A stretch of DNA of 58,220 bases, taken from the NCBI GenBank assembly GCA_035310125.1, contig DATGEP010000320.1:1-58220 (forward strand), read 5' to 3'. Position 1 is the first letter of the stretch; each line of letters begins with the position of its first letter. A model generated the notes under the pieces. The model did not search any database and was not told where the DNA came from. It was given only the letters and a program-made list of their open reading frames with translations. The position numbers and the translations under genes were made by a program. Shown in pieces: positions 1 through 7,148 of this stretch. Source of the stretch: DATGEP01 sp035310125 (lineage in GTDB: Bacteria > Chloroflexota > Ktedonobacteria > Ktedonobacterales > JADMIN01).

Positions 1-2
1 AG

Positions 3-221
3 ATCCGGCAATCCTACAAGACGTATCAGGGCACCCCGGCGCAGATCCACAACCGCTCGGAGCGCAACAGCGCCCGCCGCAAGGTCGAGCACAAGCTCGG
101 CCGCGCTGCCGTGAAGGGCAAGGATGTTGACCACAAGAAGCACCTAGCCCATGGCGGCTCCAACGCTATGAGCAATCTCCGTCCGAGGACGGTTCACGCC
201 AACCGCGGCGACACGCGCTGA
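3..221 (+). CDS. HNH endonuclease, 3' part (gene starts outside the window)
   Basis: The open frame enters from the left edge and ends at TGA 219-221, giving 72 visible residues. It contains DVDHKKHLAHGGSN followed by SNLRPRTVHANRG, the D-H, G-G-x-N and N-L-R pattern of small phage HNH nucleases. These cut DNA with a single metal ion and are often found beside packaging or virion genes. The upstream part is rich in Arg and Lys. Its last 28 bases overlap the 3' end of the convergent HTH gene. Because it reads rightward it probably ends the late operon of a longer, possibly circular genome. The start cannot be seen. Confidence 0.75.
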   Translation: MRQSYKTYQGTPAQIHNRSERNSARRKVEHKLGRAAVKGKDVDHKKHLAHGGSNAMSNLRPRTVHANRGDTR

Positions 222-697
222 CTGTCTCGAAAGACCTCTTTGCGCAGGGCCTCGATCGCCCTGCCAAGGTGGCTGTCGGGGTTTACCGGCGCAGGTAAGA
301 GTAAAACTTGGTTTGTCGTTCCAGGCCGAACTTCGAACTTAGAAGCTTCGAGGAAGTGATAGGCGTTCGACGTGCGCACCACGCGCACCCGGCCCTCCTC
401 TCGGACACGCAGAATGCGTTGCACCCAGGAGAGGATCTTGCAGGCCTCGAGCGCCTTGAGCGCGGCGTTGACCGTCGACCGGGCGCACCCAGCGCGCTCC
501 ATGATCCGCTCGTAGGATGGGAAGCACAGGCCGGTCCTAGCATTGTGGAAAACCCACAGAAGCGCTTCGAGCACGTCGATCGCTTTGGGCGTGAGCAAGC
601 GTCGCCGCCGCAGCCCCCGCGCCATGACCATTAGGCGCAGCATTCCCTCGCGGTCCAACGGCCTGGGGCGGCCGTGACCGAATATCTTCTCGCGCAT
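194..697 (-). CDS. Helix-turn-helix protein, plasmid replication-associated type
   Basis: The product has 167 residues. ATG at 697 is preceded by GGAGA four bases upstream; an in-frame extension to 922 lacks a good ribosome site. The N-terminus carries KIFGHGRPRPLDR, a signature I associate with alphaproteobacterial HTH proteins encoded near plasmid replication and partition genes. Residues about 30-90 form a winged-helix segment (LLTPKAIDVLEALLW, CFPSYERIMERAGCARSTV). ParA and a ribbon-helix-helix protein lie just upstream in the same orientation. A 9-bp inverted repeat at 746-780 could be its operator. A role in replication initiation or in transcriptional control is inferred from context only. 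One TTACC-N6-GGTAA palindrome lies inside the gene at 283. Confidence 0.6.
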   Translation of the reverse strand: MREKIFGHGRPRPLDREGMLRLMVMARGLRRRRLLTPKAIDVLEALLWVFHNARTGLCFPSYERIMERAGCARSTVNAALKALEACKILSWVQRILRVREEGRVRVVRTSNAYHFLEASKFEVRPGTTNQVLLLPAPVNPDSHLGRAIEALRKEVFRDSQRVSPRLA

Positions 698-745
698 AGG
701 TTCTCCATGGCGAAAGATTCCGCTTGACGTCGACCAGCGATTTAT

Positions 746-780
746 GGGAACCTCGGGATTGTCAGATCTTTGAGGTTCCC
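746..780. repeat. 9-bp perfect inverted repeat upstream of the HTH gene
   Basis: GGGAACCTC at 746-754 and GAGGTTCCC at 772-780 are separated by 17 bases. The element sits 49 bases upstream of the ATG of the HTH gene. It fits an operator read by a dimer, or a leader hairpin. Confidence 0.5.
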
Positions 781-787
781 ACCGATG

Positions 788-815
788 GCCCGCTCCGTGC
801 GGGCTTTCGCGTTTT
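788..815 (+). terminator. Possible rho-independent terminator, rightward
   Basis: GCCCGC (788-793) and GCGGGC (799-804) form a stem around TCCGT and are followed by TTTCGCGTTTT. The T tract lies on the rightward side. It could stop late transcripts that run past the HNH gene before they reach the lipoprotein gene at 910. The stem is short and the T tract is interrupted. Confidence 0.35.
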
Positions 816-909
816 CTGGGCTCTAAAAGCTCCATCCTCCGAACCGCGGGATTGCGATTCGCGAACGGGAATCTTGAACTGATTTGCCGATTCGCGCTAG
901 AGGCGGGGC

Positions 910-1113
910 ATGAAGCTCGCAATATGCTTTTTTATAGTGGCGCTCGGCGGCTGCGCGACGCGGCAGTCGGCAGAGCAACCCAAGCCCATAGCCCAAGCCG
1001 CGCGCGTCTATACGCCCGCGCCCGCGGATCCAGAGGTCGATAAGCTCGTCGAGCGGTCTATGCTCGAGGACGAGCTAGCAGACCGCATGGAGGAGATGCG
1101 GGACGGCTTCTAA
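910..1113 (+). CDS. Small lipoprotein, candidate moron gene
   Basis: The product has 67 residues. The N-terminus MKLAICFFIVALGGCATRQ has a charged start, a hydrophobic stretch and an LGGC lipobox with Cys15 as the expected lipidation site. The rest is a short Pro/Ala-rich stretch and a charged helix ending in EDELADRMEEMRDGF. It would sit in the inner or outer membrane after processing. The AGAGG/CGGGG stretch before ATG is a plausible ribosome site. It is the only rightward gene in a 26-kb leftward arm, so it probably has its own promoter. Small lipoproteins of this kind often exclude superinfecting phages or alter the lysogen surface; that role is inferred. Its stop region overlaps the end of the convergent RHH gene. 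Confidence 0.6.
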   Translation: MKLAICFFIVALGGCATRQSAEQPKPIAQAARVYTPAPADPEVDKLVERSMLEDELADRMEEMRDGF

Positions 1114-1373
1114 GCGCTCCTATTGAGCTTGTGCTTCGCGAAGAAGTCATTGAGGGCTTCAACACCGAGCTCCTGCGTGCTCGTGCCATGTTCTAGCGCC
1201 ATAAGCCGAAGCTGCTTCCAGCCCATTGGATCCAGATAAAGGGTAAGCACGCGCTTCCCCTCGCGGCTAGGCGGGCGCGGGGCGGAAACCTTCCGACGAT
1301 ACGAAACCTCGGAACTTAGCTCCGGTTGCCGAGGTTTTGTAACATCCTGGTTAAACAAGCTCGGCCGCTTCAT
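1110..1373 (-). CDS. Ribbon-helix-helix DNA-binding protein, likely ParA partner
   Basis: The product has 87 residues. ATG at 1373 overlaps the parA stop as ATGA, with GAGGAGGG just upstream; an in-frame start at 1391 is less well placed. Residues about 39-80 (KRVLTLYLDPMGWKQLRLMA, then STQELGVEALNDFFAKH) fit a beta strand followed by two helices, the RHH fold. The N-terminus is basic and probably disordered. Small RHH proteins encoded directly after a Walker-type ParA act as centromere-binding adaptors (ParG-like) and as autorepressors. It is one of the few candidates here for reading the dispersed 16-bp palindrome. Confidence 0.6.
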   Translation of the reverse strand: MKRPSLFNQDVTKPRQPELSSEVSYRRKVSAPRPPSREGKRVLTLYLDPMGWKQLRLMALEHGTSTQELGVEALNDFFAKHKLNRSA

Positions 1374-1984
1374 GACACCCTCCTCAGCCACTTATAGAGC
1401 TCGGCCACTTCCTGGGCCGCCTTGCCTTGCGGGTCGAACTCCTGGGCAGTGCGCCCGTCGATAACCCCATGTGTGAATGCAGCTCTGTGGGCAAGCCTGC
1501 ATGGACACACAAGCGTCCCTCGGGCCGTGAGCCCCTGCTCAGCTTCGTCTGCTATGGAGCTCCGCGGCGGGACGGCGTTGAGCACGACATAGGCCGGCTT
1601 GCCTGCCGTCTTGGCGAGCATGAGCGTCGTCTCGATGGCTTCGAGATCGAACGCCGCCGGGCGGCAGGGGACAAGGATGATGTTGGCGGCGCGCGCCGCG
1701 TGCGCGGCTGCCTGGTCGGCGTTGGGCGCAGTGTCGACGAACAAGATGTCGGCGCCTCGCGTCTGCGCCAGGTGCATCAGCTGGGGCAGGCGAGCGGCTT
1801 GGCCCGACACCACTTCGGGCGCCTCCATCTGGCGCCGGTCACCCCAGCTCGCGGCTGTCGCCTGCGGGTCTAGGTCGATAATGGCAGCGACGCGCCCGGC
1901 GAGTGTCGAGGCGGTCGCAAGGTGGACGGCAAGGGTGGTCTTACCCGTCCCGCCCTTCTGGCTTAAAACGGCGATTGTTTTCAT
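1370..1984 (-). CDS. parA: ParA-family partition ATPase
   Basis: The product has 204 residues, the short form without an N-terminal HTH. The deviant Walker A is KGGTGKTT (residues 10-17), followed by AAIIDLDPQATAASWGDRR (Walker A', about 34-52) and ILFVDTAP (Walker B, about 79-86). Such ATPases position plasmids and phage-plasmids on the nucleoid with a small centromere-binding partner. GGAGGGA stands two bases before the ATG. The RHH gene follows with an ATGA overlap. In a phage without a visible integrase this suggests low-copy extrachromosomal prophage maintenance. Confidence 0.85.
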   Translation of the reverse strand: MKTIAVLSQKGGTGKTTLAVHLATASTLAGRVAAIIDLDPQATAASWGDRRQMEAPEVVSGQAARLPQLMHLAQTRGADILFVDTAPNADQAAAHAARAANIILVPCRPAAFDLEAIETTLMLAKTAGKPAYVVLNAVPPRSSIADEAEQGLTARGTLVCPCRLAHRAAFTHGVIDGRTAQEFDPQGKAAQEVAELYKWLRRVS

Positions 1985-2014
1985 GGTCCCTCCGAAGCAG
2001 AGGGTCCACCCTAC

Positions 2015-2230
2015 TCATTCACAGTGCGGGACGTCCATCAGCAATTCCGCTAGAAGCCTACGCTCCGTGCAATAGGCCGCCTGCCCGTATACTTTCATAG
2101 CCTCACGCCGTGGATCTCCCACCGGGACATGCTCCTGGCATCGCTTAAGAGTCGGGCACCCGCAGGTGGGGCACACCACCCGACCATATGCCACGATCCA
2201 CCACTTGTTAGGTATCGTGTAGTAACTCAC
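2015..2230 (-). CDS. Zinc-ribbon small protein, family member 1
   Basis: The product has 71 residues and starts with GTG in a GTGA overlap with the primase stop. It has VVCPTCGCPTLKRC, a further Cys in YCTERR, and the closing LLAELL helix. This matches the window-wide pattern CPxCG, a third Cys, then His or Cys, x2, Arg, and an A-L-A-x-L-L helix. The fold resembles the phage zinc-finger domain with three Cys and one His. It is the leftmost copy of the family, 9.3 kb from the next one. DNA or RNA binding is inferred from the fold, and no target is known. Confidence 0.55.
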   Translation of the reverse strand: MSYYTIPNKWWIVAYGRVVCPTCGCPTLKRCQEHVPVGDPRREAMKVYGQAAYCTERRLLAELLMDVPHCE

Positions 2231-5200
2231 GCGACATTCGCCGGCGCGGGCAGCTCGAGCGGGTTGAGCAGCCCTTCGAACTCAGTGCCATGGATGCAGA
2301 ACTCAACGAGGACCTCCTGCGCGCCGCGCACCAGCGAGGTGCCAGCGCCAAGGATCCCCGACGCGTTGATATTCGCCAGGAACGGCGGCCCCTGCAGCGC
2401 GGAGAGGATCGCACCCGGTGTGTAGCCATTCTGGGACAGCCACTTGCGGAAATGCGCGCGCGAGATGCGCAGGATCCCCGGCTCGGTGGCGAGCTGCACG
2501 TAGACGCCATCGAGCTTCGCGGTGTCAGTCGTCGTGTTGATCTTGTTCTTGCCCGGGCGGCCGGGCCCGCTTGTTACCCGGTCGGTAACAATAGTGTGGC
2601 CCCGAGACATGGCAGCGAGATACTGCTGCACGATGCTCGACACCGATAGCGACTGGGTCATGTCTATTGCCGATGCGCTGCGCTCGGCGCGGAGTTTTCC
2701 GACCACGGACTTCATGAAGTCCATCATCGGGTCGATGTCGATGTCGGTGATGTTGAGCGTGTTGGCAATCGAGGCGCCGGCGGCGCACACGGTGATCGCA
2801 GCAATCCAGAACCGCTCCTCGGGGTTGGCCTTGAGCTCGTCGAACAGGTGATCCTGCACCTTGGCGACCATGTTCGCCGCCACGTCGGGGTTGGCGCCGA
2901 GCCACTTCGCATACTCGAGCCCGGCCTGGCCGAAATTCTCGCGACCACGGTCAATGACGCGCGCGACGTGCGCACCGGGAAGCCGGGCGCTCTCGGGCAT
3001 GCCGGGCACGCGGAACTCGAAGAGGCGATTGATGCCAGCCGTGGACGTCTTCGTCTCGCTGGCGACCGCATCGAGGATGCTGTCGTTCGATGCAGCCATG
3101 AGCAGCGTCTGCCACTCGCCGGCCTCGCGTTGCGAGCCATCCGATCGCAGCCGCGACTTCTCTTTGCCCGATGAGAGCTGGAAGGCTATCTTGACGAAGC
3201 GCTGCGTCTGGTCGGACGTTTTGATCTCGTCCCAGAACACCGGCAGATGGCGCAGCGCGCCCATCTTGCCGCCGATCGAGTTGTTGGTGTCCTCAAGCCC
3301 ATCCTTGGATATGACGCCCTTGCCCCATACGGCCTGCGCCACGTCCATCGCCGCCGACTTGCCGATGCCACTCTCGCCGATCGCCGCGATGATCAGACCA
3401 CTCTGGCCTGTGAATTTCATGAGCGGCGCGCCGAATGATGCAGCCAGGATGACGTCGAGCGCCGGGCGCTTCTGGCCAGTGATCAGGCGCATGGCGTCCT
3501 GCCACACGGAGAACTCTCCCCTCGGGGTGTATTGCGCCTTGAACTTGGCACCGGAGGCGGCGGCGGGTCGCGACTTCCCGCCCTTCATCCACACGCGACC
3601 GCCATAGGCGAAGCCCTCCACCTTGCCGTTTTCAATGGTCCAACCGAACGGCGTCGACTCGACGGCGCCGCCGGCGATCTTTTGTAAGCGTGCATTCCAA
3701 GACACGAGAAACTCCTTGAATAGTGTGATTTGAGGGCCCGGCAGCATGATGCCCTGGTCGCTCACGCAGCGTAGGAGATCATTGGTGATCTGCGCCTCTT
3801 TGAATGAGATCGAGATCTCGCGAGGCTTTGGGGGGACGCCGGTTATGATCGTGAAATGGAGCCACCACGGCTCTTTCTGGACCCAGGCGCTAACGATCGG
3901 GAAATCGGCAACGGGGATGGCTTCCGTGCCGCTGCCATCCTTAGCTGGCTTGAGCCAGCACACGAGCCCTTGCGGGTCGTGGACATACCCCTCGGGCAGG
4001 TTGGCGCCCCCGCCTATGCCAGTAGGTTGTGAAATCACGGGGGCGCCAGCGGGCGGCACCGAGGCTTGGGGGGCAGGCGCCGGTGTCGGACGCACCGCAA
4101 AGTTAAGCGGGCTCTTTCCGGAAGACAATAGCGGGCATGTGGCGCAGCTCGCGCAGCCGGCGTTCTGGATGCTCTGGCACTTCGGCCATCCCAGGTTCTT
4201 CGCCTCGCGCTCGCGCACCTTGCGGTCAAAGAGCTCGTCGGTTCTCTCGTGCGAGTAGCCCACATGTCCGCATGCCATCTTGTGGGCCATGTCGCGGCCG
4301 TCGATGGCGAACGTAGCCAGGAGGGTGCTGAGGTTCCACAGGGGGTTGGCAAACGCCGCGCCGCCCGTGTCGAGCGCTTCTTTGACGAATGCGCAGCTCG
4401 GGGCGACCGTGGTCAGGTCAACGAGGAACTCGTCCGGCTCTTGGTTGGCGCCGAAATTGTCGGCCATCGCCGACCACTTCGGGTTTACCTCGCTCGGTAA
4501 CTCGAACACCTGCTCGGCCGCGGCGATCGCCGGCACGGCAACCATGTAGGGCTCGAGAGCCTTAGCAATGGCCTCTACCGAATGGTTGCCGCGTTCGTTG
4601 AGCTCAAAGGTGACAGGCTTGGGGTCTGCCTTATGGTTGAAGGTCCCAGGGATACGCAGGATGCGAACGCTGTCGACTGAGCACTGCGAATCGCACTTAA
4701 GGCCGTGGCGCCGCGTCGCCTCGGCGAACGCAAAAGCCAGCGGGCGCCACTCATCGCGTGATAGCGCGCGGTCCATGATCCAATAGACATGGAGCCCACC
4801 GGACCCAGATCCGACCATCATGTTGGGGCCGGGTAGGCCGGCGGCCCTGATGAAATCGAGCACGCCCTGGATCGCCTGCTCGCGTGTCTCGTAGGCGCCC
4901 GGCTTAACGTCGACGTCAGCGAATAGGCTGTGGAGCGCGACGACGTTCCACTGCTGCCGGATTGACTCACGGTATGGGTATCCGCGCTTGCTTGTGCGGA
5001 TGTGTTCGTCACGCAGCAGCGACTGGCCGAGATAGATGCCAGCCGTCTCGGGCTTCGGCGTCGCCCAGTTAATCGCCTTGAGGCATTCGTCGACCGTGGT
5101 GACCGAGCGACTATTCCACCTGAGAACGGGCTCGTGTTCCTTGCCCGGCTCGGTTTTCATCTTCCAATGGCCGGGCCGGTCAGGGTCGGGGATCTTCGCC

Positions 5201-5280
5201 GACCACACGACACTGCCGTGGCTCTTGCCATCCCACGGTATCGCGCGGGCGCAGTAATCCCGCATTTGCTGATGCAGCAT
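2227..5280 (-). CDS. Primase-polymerase/helicase fusion
   Basis: The product has 1017 residues. The N-terminal half is an archaeo-eukaryotic-type prim-pol: the metal-binding DVD at 122-124, SGSGGLHVYW at 158-167, and SVDSVRILRIPGTFNHK at 201-217. A Cys cluster (C337, C368, C376, C379, C382) forms a zinc-binding segment. After a Pro/Ala linker (about 398-420) comes an AAA+/DUF927-like helicase with Walker A GESGIGKS (635-642) and Walker B LPVFWDEI (679-686). It would prime and unwind phage DNA and so is the replication core with the polymerase at 11960. It has palindromes at 2574 and 4485. Confidence 0.85.
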   Translation of the reverse strand: MLHQQMRDYCARAIPWDGKSHGSVVWSAKIPDPDRPGHWKMKTEPGKEHEPVLRWNSRSVTTVDECLKAINWATPKPETAGIYLGQSLLRDEHIRTSKRGYPYRESIRQQWNVVALHSLFADVDVKPGAYETREQAIQGVLDFIRAAGLPGPNMMVGSGSGGLHVYWIMDRALSRDEWRPLAFAFAEATRRHGLKCDSQCSVDSVRILRIPGTFNHKADPKPVTFELNERGNHSVEAIAKALEPYMVAVPAIAAAEQVFELPSEVNPKWSAMADNFGANQEPDEFLVDLTTVAPSCAFVKEALDTGGAAFANPLWNLSTLLATFAIDGRDMAHKMACGHVGYSHERTDELFDRKVREREAKNLGWPKCQSIQNAGCASCATCPLLSSGKSPLNFAVRPTPAPAPQASVPPAGAPVISQPTGIGGGANLPEGYVHDPQGLVCWLKPAKDGSGTEAIPVADFPIVSAWVQKEPWWLHFTIITGVPPKPREISISFKEAQITNDLLRCVSDQGIMLPGPQITLFKEFLVSWNARLQKIAGGAVESTPFGWTIENGKVEGFAYGGRVWMKGGKSRPAAASGAKFKAQYTPRGEFSVWQDAMRLITGQKRPALDVILAASFGAPLMKFTGQSGLIIAAIGESGIGKSAAMDVAQAVWGKGVISKDGLEDTNNSIGGKMGALRHLPVFWDEIKTSDQTQRFVKIAFQLSSGKEKSRLRSDGSQREAGEWQTLLMAASNDSILDAVASETKTSTAGINRLFEFRVPGMPESARLPGAHVARVIDRGRENFGQAGLEYAKWLGANPDVAANMVAKVQDHLFDELKANPEERFWIAAITVCAAGASIANTLNITDIDIDPMMDFMKSVVGKLRAERSASAIDMTQSLSVSSIVQQYLAAMSRGHTIVTDRVTSGPGRPGKNKINTTTDTAKLDGVYVQLATEPGILRISRAHFRKWLSQNGYTPGAILSALQGPPFLANINASGILGAGTSLVRGAQEVLVEFCIHGTEFEGLLNPLELPAPANVA

Positions 5281-5307
5281 CCTAGTCCCTCATCGAGTCA
5301 GAGAAGC

Positions 5308-5327
5308 AGGGGCCTAGCGCGGCCCCT
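5308..5327. other. Hairpin between the primase gene and the next upstream gene
   Basis: AGGGGCC and GGCCCCT form a perfect 7-bp stem around TAGCGC in the 72-base gap 5281-5352. No clear T tract follows on either strand, so a processing site or weak terminator is possible but unproven. Confidence 0.35.
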
Positions 5328-5352
5328 ACTGCAGTCTTCGCTCGGTAGAGGC

Positions 5353-6654
5353 TTAGGCCTTGACCGCCGGGCCTAGGAGGTTCGCCAGGGCGGCCTCAAA
5401 GCCCGCTGGGGCGGCGCCGGCGTGGACGTCAGTCTCGGGCGCGGCGGCTGCGGGAGCCGCCTGGGCGGCTAGCTGTGGGGCAGCTTGGGCCGGTTGCTGC
5501 AAGGGGATGACGTTGCTTACCTGCGGGGTAACCAGGGAGGGGGTCACCGTCTGTTGGGCGGGCAGAGTGGCAACGGCGCCAGCCGTGGGGCCGGGGGCAA
5601 CGTAGGCCGACGCGGGCTGCGCGTGGACAGTAGCAGCGACGGTGCCAGCTTGCGCGGCCCTCCACGCGAGGAACTGCGCCATGTCGGCGTCGTTCATCCC
5701 GGCAGGGGTAGCGACGACGGGTGCCGGCGCGGGGGCCTGCACAACGGCGGACTGGACCGGCGCGGCGCCGGCCGGCGGGGCAGCGGCGGGAGCCACACCA
5801 GTCGAAGCCCCAATCGCTTGCCCGTGCATAGCCACAGGTTGCGGCTGTCCGAATGCCGCGGCGACGGGGTCGACGTGAGGAGCCAGCTGGCCGGCGGGCT
5901 CGTCCTTCTCGTCGGGCTGCACGTCTTCGTCGAGCAGGCGCTCGATGACCGGGTCCTGCTGCCACGCCAGCACGCGCTCGACCTCCTGATCATTCAGCGT
6001 GCGGACACCGGCGAAGGTGATTTTCGGATAGGCGACGGACAAGTCGAAGCCGAGGCGAGTGACAACGGCCCAGGACACCGCGCCGACTGCCTTGAGCTTC
6101 ATGGCATACTCGCCCATGGGGCCGAGCGACGCCGCGGGAATGCCCAACATCATTGGCCCGCCAAACGTCTCGTTCTCGAGATCGGCGGCGGGGAGCACAG
6201 CGGTGCGGCGGCGATTGCGGCAGGCGCGGCTTTTCTTGCCGTCTTCGCCGACCTTCGAGCCAACTTGGTTCATCGGGCATGTGGCGCACACCGAGTGCTG
6301 GCGCTGATTGGCCGGCACGTTGGAGTGGGGCGTGACGCCATTCGACGACCAGCAGAACGGGGATTGGTTCGATCCCTCGACGAACCCGGTCGGGTAGAAC
6401 GTCTTCGAGTTGAACTTGGCGCTGTCGACGATCACGACGTCGAAGACCGCTTGCGGGGTGCCGTCGTCGGGGCGAAGCAGCTGAATGTCGGTCGCGCCCT
6501 TCTTCAAGCGCCAGACCTTACCCTTATAGGTAACGACGCCGTAGCCGCCGCCGGCGTTGGCGCCGAAGTTGTCCGCTTCCTTGCCGCGGGCCTGCATGGC
6601 GCGCTGGGCGACGACGGAAAGCTGACCCTGCGGGGCGACGATGATGTTGCTCAT
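5353..6654 (-). CDS. Phage replication-region protein with zinc-binding core, possible ssDNA-binding protein
   Basis: The product has 433 residues. The N-terminal 240 residues are ordered, with CATCPMNQ followed by KKSRACRNRRR (a Cys pair plus one Cys in a basic patch). The remainder is a low-complexity Ala/Pro/Gln tail with short ordered islands such as DADMAQFLAWRAAQAG. The position between primase and helicase, the basic zinc core and a long flexible tail fit a single-stranded DNA-binding or recombination-mediator protein, but no family was identified with certainty. AAGGAC precedes the ATG. Palindromes lie at 5517 and 6518. Confidence 0.5.
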   Translation of the reverse strand: MSNIIVAPQGQLSVVAQRAMQARGKEADNFGANAGGGYGVVTYKGKVWRLKKGATDIQLLRPDDGTPQAVFDVVIVDSAKFNSKTFYPTGFVEGSNQSPFCWSSNGVTPHSNVPANQRQHSVCATCPMNQVGSKVGEDGKKSRACRNRRRTAVLPAADLENETFGGPMMLGIPAASLGPMGEYAMKLKAVGAVSWAVVTRLGFDLSVAYPKITFAGVRTLNDQEVERVLAWQQDPVIERLLDEDVQPDEKDEPAGQLAPHVDPVAAAFGQPQPVAMHGQAIGASTGVAPAAAPPAGAAPVQSAVVQAPAPAPVVATPAGMNDADMAQFLAWRAAQAGTVAATVHAQPASAYVAPGPTAGAVATLPAQQTVTPSLVTPQVSNVIPLQQPAQAAPQLAAQAAPAAAAPETDVHAGAAPAGFEAALANLLGPAVKA

Positions 6655-6706
6655 GTGGACATGTCCTTATGGGTGGGAACTTGACGGGCTTTGTGGTGGG
6701 GCCCGG

Positions 6707-7132
6707 CTACTTTTTACGAACACCGATGGCGATCAGCTCGGTGTAATTGACACCTGGCGGCGGCACGCCACCATTCTCGGTGATGAAATCGTGGACCGCC
6801 GGCGCGTTGGCGCGCCAGTCAGCGAGATCCCAAGCGGCGTTCGCCTGCACGAACTGTCTGAATGCCTCCGGATCCGCGATGGTCGCCGAGCGCTTGGTGT
6901 TGCGGTAGGCGGTGCCGCTGGACCCGGCGATGCTGTCGAGCCCCGCCGCCTGCAAGTAGGCTAGGAGGATGCCTTCCAGCTGCTCTTTCGCCAGTTTGTA
7001 GGGCGAAAGGAAATCCTTGTGCTGCTTCTCGATCTCGGAGATCTTATCTCTGATCGCGAGGAATTGGTCAATACGCGTCTTAATATCGACCGTAGTGTCA
7101 GGCGTAGGTGGGGGGTTAACGTGGGTATTCAT
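6707..7132 (-). CDS. Conserved phage protein, helical N-terminus, function unknown
   Basis: The product has 141 residues. After a Pro/Thr-rich start, residues 18-65 form a charged helical segment (KTRIDQFLAIRDKISEIEKQ, then LEGILLAYLQAAGLDSI), then a GTAYRNTKRSATIADPEAF strand-helix element. This arrangement is common in phage proteins encoded beside single-strand annealing or SSB genes. The leader before ATG is GGGGCTACCACCAC without a clear Shine-Dalgarno. Co-transcription with the putative ssDNA-binding gene suggests a shared replication role, which is inferred. Confidence 0.5.
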   Translation of the reverse strand: MNTHVNPPPTPDTTVDIKTRIDQFLAIRDKISEIEKQHKDFLSPYKLAKEQLEGILLAYLQAAGLDSIAGSSGTAYRNTKRSATIADPEAFRQFVQANAAWDLADWRANAPAVHDFITENGGVPPPGVNYTELIAIGVRKK

Positions 7133-7148
7133 GTGGTGGTAGCCCCTT

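Noticed and set aside
5485..6684. Long rightward frame of 399 codons opposite the gene at 5353
   Set aside because: It is the mirror of a high-G+C gene with Ala/Pro codons. It has no ribosome site, no domain, and opposes the strand of the whole arm.
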